From Propionibacteriaceae bacterium (lineage in GTDB: Bacteria > Actinomycetota > Actinomycetes > Propionibacteriales > Propionibacteriaceae), in NCBI GenBank assembly GCA_030544185.1, contig JAUNRO010000003.1, forward strand, positions 1 to 25,028: DNA of 25,028 bases, given 5' to 3'. Of the stretch, positions 23,171 through 25,028 are shown one piece after another (the first letter of the stretch is position 1; the number at the start of each line of letters is the position of its first letter). The notes below the pieces were generated by a model. It was not told where the DNA came from. It saw nothing but the letters and a program-made list of their open reading frames with translations, and ran no database searches. A program made the position numbers and the translations under genes.

Positions 23171-23256
23171 GGCGGCCATCCTCTCACGGCGGCGCAGCGG
23201 TATTTTCGCACTGTTCGTGTCCTGGCCTGGGCGCGATCCGGAGCCGAGGAGGCATC

Positions 23257-24843
23257 GTGGCCAAGATCGCCAACCGCAAACAACCCACCCGCTCCCCGCG
23301 CCACCTGATCCCGACCCCCACCGACCACACCGCGTTCGCGATCGCTCTCGAGGAGGCCGAGGGTCCACTGATCATGGGGCTCGATGTCGGCTCGACCGCG
23401 ACCCGCGGCAGCCTCCACGATGCTCGCGGCGTGCCGATCCGCGGCTTCCGGCACAAGATCCCGCACGCCTTCACGACCGGCGCCGATGGCACCTCCACCA
23501 TCGACCCCGATCAGGTCGTCGACGAGCTCGCCCGGGTCCTCGACGTGGTCACCCTGCATCCGGGGCTCACCGGGCGGATCGCCGGGGTGGCCCTCGACAC
23601 CTTCGCCTCGTCACTGGTCGGTGTCGACGAGCGCGGACATGCGACGACGACCTGTTTCACCTATGCCGATCGCCGCTGCGCCCCGCAACTCGAGGAGCTC
23701 CGGGCGGAGGTCGATGAGGCCGAGGCCCAGCAGCTCACCGGGGCCCGGCTGCACACCTCCTACTGGACCCCGCGGTTCCGGTGGCTCCGCGCGACCGATC
23801 CGGCGGCGGTGGCGCGGACGGTGCGGTGGCTGACGATCGGGGAGTACGCGCACCTGACCTGGCTCGGCGAAGCGGCCGCCGCCACCTCCGCCGGCGCCTG
23901 GAGTGGGCTCCTCGACCGCCGCACCGGCGATTGGTCGGACCGGATGCTCGACGTGGCCCGGGTCGACCGGTCGACGCTGTCCGCGATCGCGACTCCGCAG
24001 CAGCCCCACCGGGGCGTACCCAACGTCACCAACACCCGCTGGCCCGCCCTCGCCGAGGCCGCCTGGTTCCCCGCGATCGCGGACGGGCTGGGGGCCAACA
24101 TCGGCTCCGGCGGTGCCGACGAGTCGACGATCGTCACCTCGATGGCGACCTCGGGCGCGATGCGGATCCTGCTGCACCACCTGCCCGAGGAGATCCCCAG
24201 CGGGCTGTGGTGCTATCGCATCGACGACCAGCGCTCGCTGCTCGGCGGCGCGCTCAACGACGTCGGCCGCGCCGTCGAGTGGATCGGCGGGGCTCTGGCG
24301 CTCGACGCCGACCTCGCTGTGATCGCCGACCGGCCACCGGTCGCGGACACTCCCGTCGTCCTGCCGTTCTTCTCCGGGGAGCGGTCCACCGGCTGGGCCG
24401 GTGGCGCCCGGGCCGTGCTCGGCGACGTGACTGCCGCCAGCGGGGGGCCGGCGCTGGCCCGCGGCGTGCTGGAAGGGGTGACCGCGGCGTACGCCCGGGT
24501 CGCTGCCCAACTCATCGGCGCGGTCCTCGCCAGCCGGCCCCAGGGGAACGGCGCGCCGCCCGCAGTCGAGCGCGTGGTGTGCGCGGGGCGCGTGTCGCAG
24601 GACCTGCCCGGGCTGCGGCTGATGCTCGCCGACTGCCTGGACCGGCCGGTCCTGCCCGCCACCTTCAAGCGGTCCACCCTCCGCGGTGCGACCCTGCTGG
24701 CGGCCGAGGTCGTCGCCCCGGGGACGCAGCCCGCGGAGCCGCCGCTGGAGGCGCCCTGCGTCCCCGATCCGGCCCGGCGCGCCCATTGGGACGCAGTCAC
24801 CCGGCGCTTCGCCGAGCTGTATCGCTCCGCTGTCGGCGAATGA
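23257..24843 (+). CDS. FGGY-family carbohydrate kinase (gluconokinase/xylulokinase-like)
   Basis: 528-residue sugar kinase of the ASKHA fold. The phosphate-1 motif is GLDVGSTATRG, near residues 41-51. The adenosine side is GSGGADESTIVTSMATSGAMRILL, with PFFSGERSTGWAGGARAVL and VERVVCAGRVSQDLPGL closing the C-terminal half. FGGY members phosphorylate gluconate, xylulose, glycerol and others; this layout is nearest gluconokinase-like proteins, but the sugar is not proven. The GTG at 23257 has GAGGAGG 4 nt upstream. It gives about 39 extra N-terminal residues, rich in Arg, Pro and Thr, before the core. An ATG at 23374 directly before GLDVG is a possible alternative start with a weaker GAGGG. Divergent from argS. 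Confidence 0.87.
   Translation: MAKIANRKQPTRSPRHLIPTPTDHTAFAIALEEAEGPLIMGLDVGSTATRGSLHDARGVPIRGFRHKIPHAFTTGADGTSTIDPDQVVDELARVLDVVTLHPGLTGRIAGVALDTFASSLVGVDERGHATTTCFTYADRRCAPQLEELRAEVDEAEAQQLTGARLHTSYWTPRFRWLRATDPAAVARTVRWLTIGEYAHLTWLGEAAAATSAGAWSGLLDRRTGDWSDRMLDVARVDRSTLSAIATPQQPHRGVPNVTNTRWPALAEAAWFPAIADGLGANIGSGGADESTIVTSMATSGAMRILLHHLPEEIPSGLWCYRIDDQRSLLGGALNDVGRAVEWIGGALALDADLAVIADRPPVADTPVVLPFFSGERSTGWAGGARAVLGDVTAASGGPALARGVLEGVTAAYARVAAQLIGAVLASRPQGNGAPPAVERVVCAGRVSQDLPGLRLMLADCLDRPVLPATFKRSTLRGATLLAAEVVAPGTQPAEPPLEAPCVPDPARRAHWDAVTRRFAELYRSAVGE
24486..24495. repeat. GGCGTACGCC palindrome, copy 4
   Basis: Perfect palindrome inside the FGGY kinase gene, read as Ala-Tyr-Ala. Confidence 0.5.
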
Positions 24844-24862
24844 GCGACGCGCGGCCACAAAG

Positions 24863-24868
24863 TACTCT
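24863..24868 (+). promoter_or_regulatory. -10-like box for a leaderless start at 24875
   Basis: TACTCT with exactly 6 nt (ttgcgc) before the GTG at 24875 and no Shine-Dalgarno; the same geometry as four other starts in the window. Confidence 0.5.
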
Positions 24869-24874
24869 TTGCGC

Positions 24875-25028
24875 GTGACTGAATGGCTCCTGCTCGGCCT
24901 GGTGGTGCTCCTGATCGCCGCGAATGGCTTCTTTGTGGCAGCGGAGTTCGCACTGGTCACGGTCGATCGGCCGGCGGTGCGCCACGAGGCGGCGCAGGGC
25001 AATTCCCGCGCCGTGTCGGTGCAGAAGG
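24875..25028 (+). CDS. CNNM/DUF21 (hemolysin C-like, CorC family) membrane protein, 5' part
   Basis: Only the first 51 codons lie in the window; the frame is open to the edge. They read VTEWLLLGLVVLLIAANGFF, then VAAEFALVTVDRPAVRHEAA and QGNSRAVSVQK. A membrane helix followed by N-G-x-F-V-A-A-E-F-A-L-V is the hallmark opening of the DUF21/CNNM domain found in CorB/CorC-type magnesium efflux proteins and so-called hemolysins. The full protein would normally add CBS and CorC_HlyC domains, which cannot be checked here. It begins 31 nt after the FGGY kinase stop, and the GTG start is supported by a TACTCT box 6 nt upstream. The hemolysin name is historical and implies no toxicity. Confidence 0.85.
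   Translation, partial: MTEWLLLGLVVLLIAANGFFVAAEFALVTVDRPAVRHEAAQGNSRAVSVQK

Overview
The window is GC-rich, gene-dense actinobacterial chromosome. Evidence for this is the overwhelming use of G or C at third codon positions, GTG starts, a polyphosphate glucokinase, DUF1707 and membrane bPH2 proteins, transmembrane Ser/Thr kinases with FHA partners, and several leaderless starts with a TANNNT box exactly 6 nt upstream. The gene set would suit a member of the Propionibacteriales, but that placement is inference. No rRNA, CRISPR array, transposase, integrase or phage gene was seen.

Layout. (1) 101-3302: a ketopantoate-reductase-like gene, a convergent HAD phosphatase sharing a terminator with it, and a trehalose-synthase-type glycosyltransferase. 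(2) 3408-5456: a small accessory-looking stretch with an unrecognised ORF of atypical codon use, two minus-strand tRNA-Gly genes (CCC and TCC) flanking an orphan PemK/MazF-like gene, and an unrecognised 264-residue protein. (3) 5554-9107: an envelope cluster (DUF1707/LiaF-like protein, one-domain bPH2 membrane protein, three-domain bPH2 membrane protein with an apparent frameshift at a poly-C tract), followed by ppgK. (4) 9179-11512: an aldo/keto reductase, a membrane-anchored Pro/Thr-rich protein and a lipoprotein with a beta-lactamase-like active site.

(5) 17970 down to 11515, minus strand: six tightly packed genes, namely a membrane Ser/Thr kinase, a flavoprotein, a small four-helix membrane protein, a TauE/SafE exporter, a second soluble Ser/Thr kinase and an FHA/zinc-ribbon protein. 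Four of the five junctions overlap or abut (GTGA, GTGA, TAGATG, ATGA), so this is almost certainly one transcript. It is the best candidate here for an undescribed system: a phospho-signalling module built around a redox enzyme and an anion exporter.

(6) 18090-20369, minus strand: an amidase preceded by a membrane-anchored hypothetical protein. (7) 20538-21494: 1-phosphofructokinase, with a perfect inverted repeat between its putative promoter boxes and a second one downstream. (8) 21536-25028: argS (minus), a divergent FGGY sugar kinase, and the start of a CNNM/DUF21 membrane protein cut off by the window edge. Carbohydrate phosphorylation recurs across the window (ppgK, fruK, FGGY kinase, trehalose-type transferase), but these genes are dispersed rather than in one operon. 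No gene-free stretch exceeds 300 bases.
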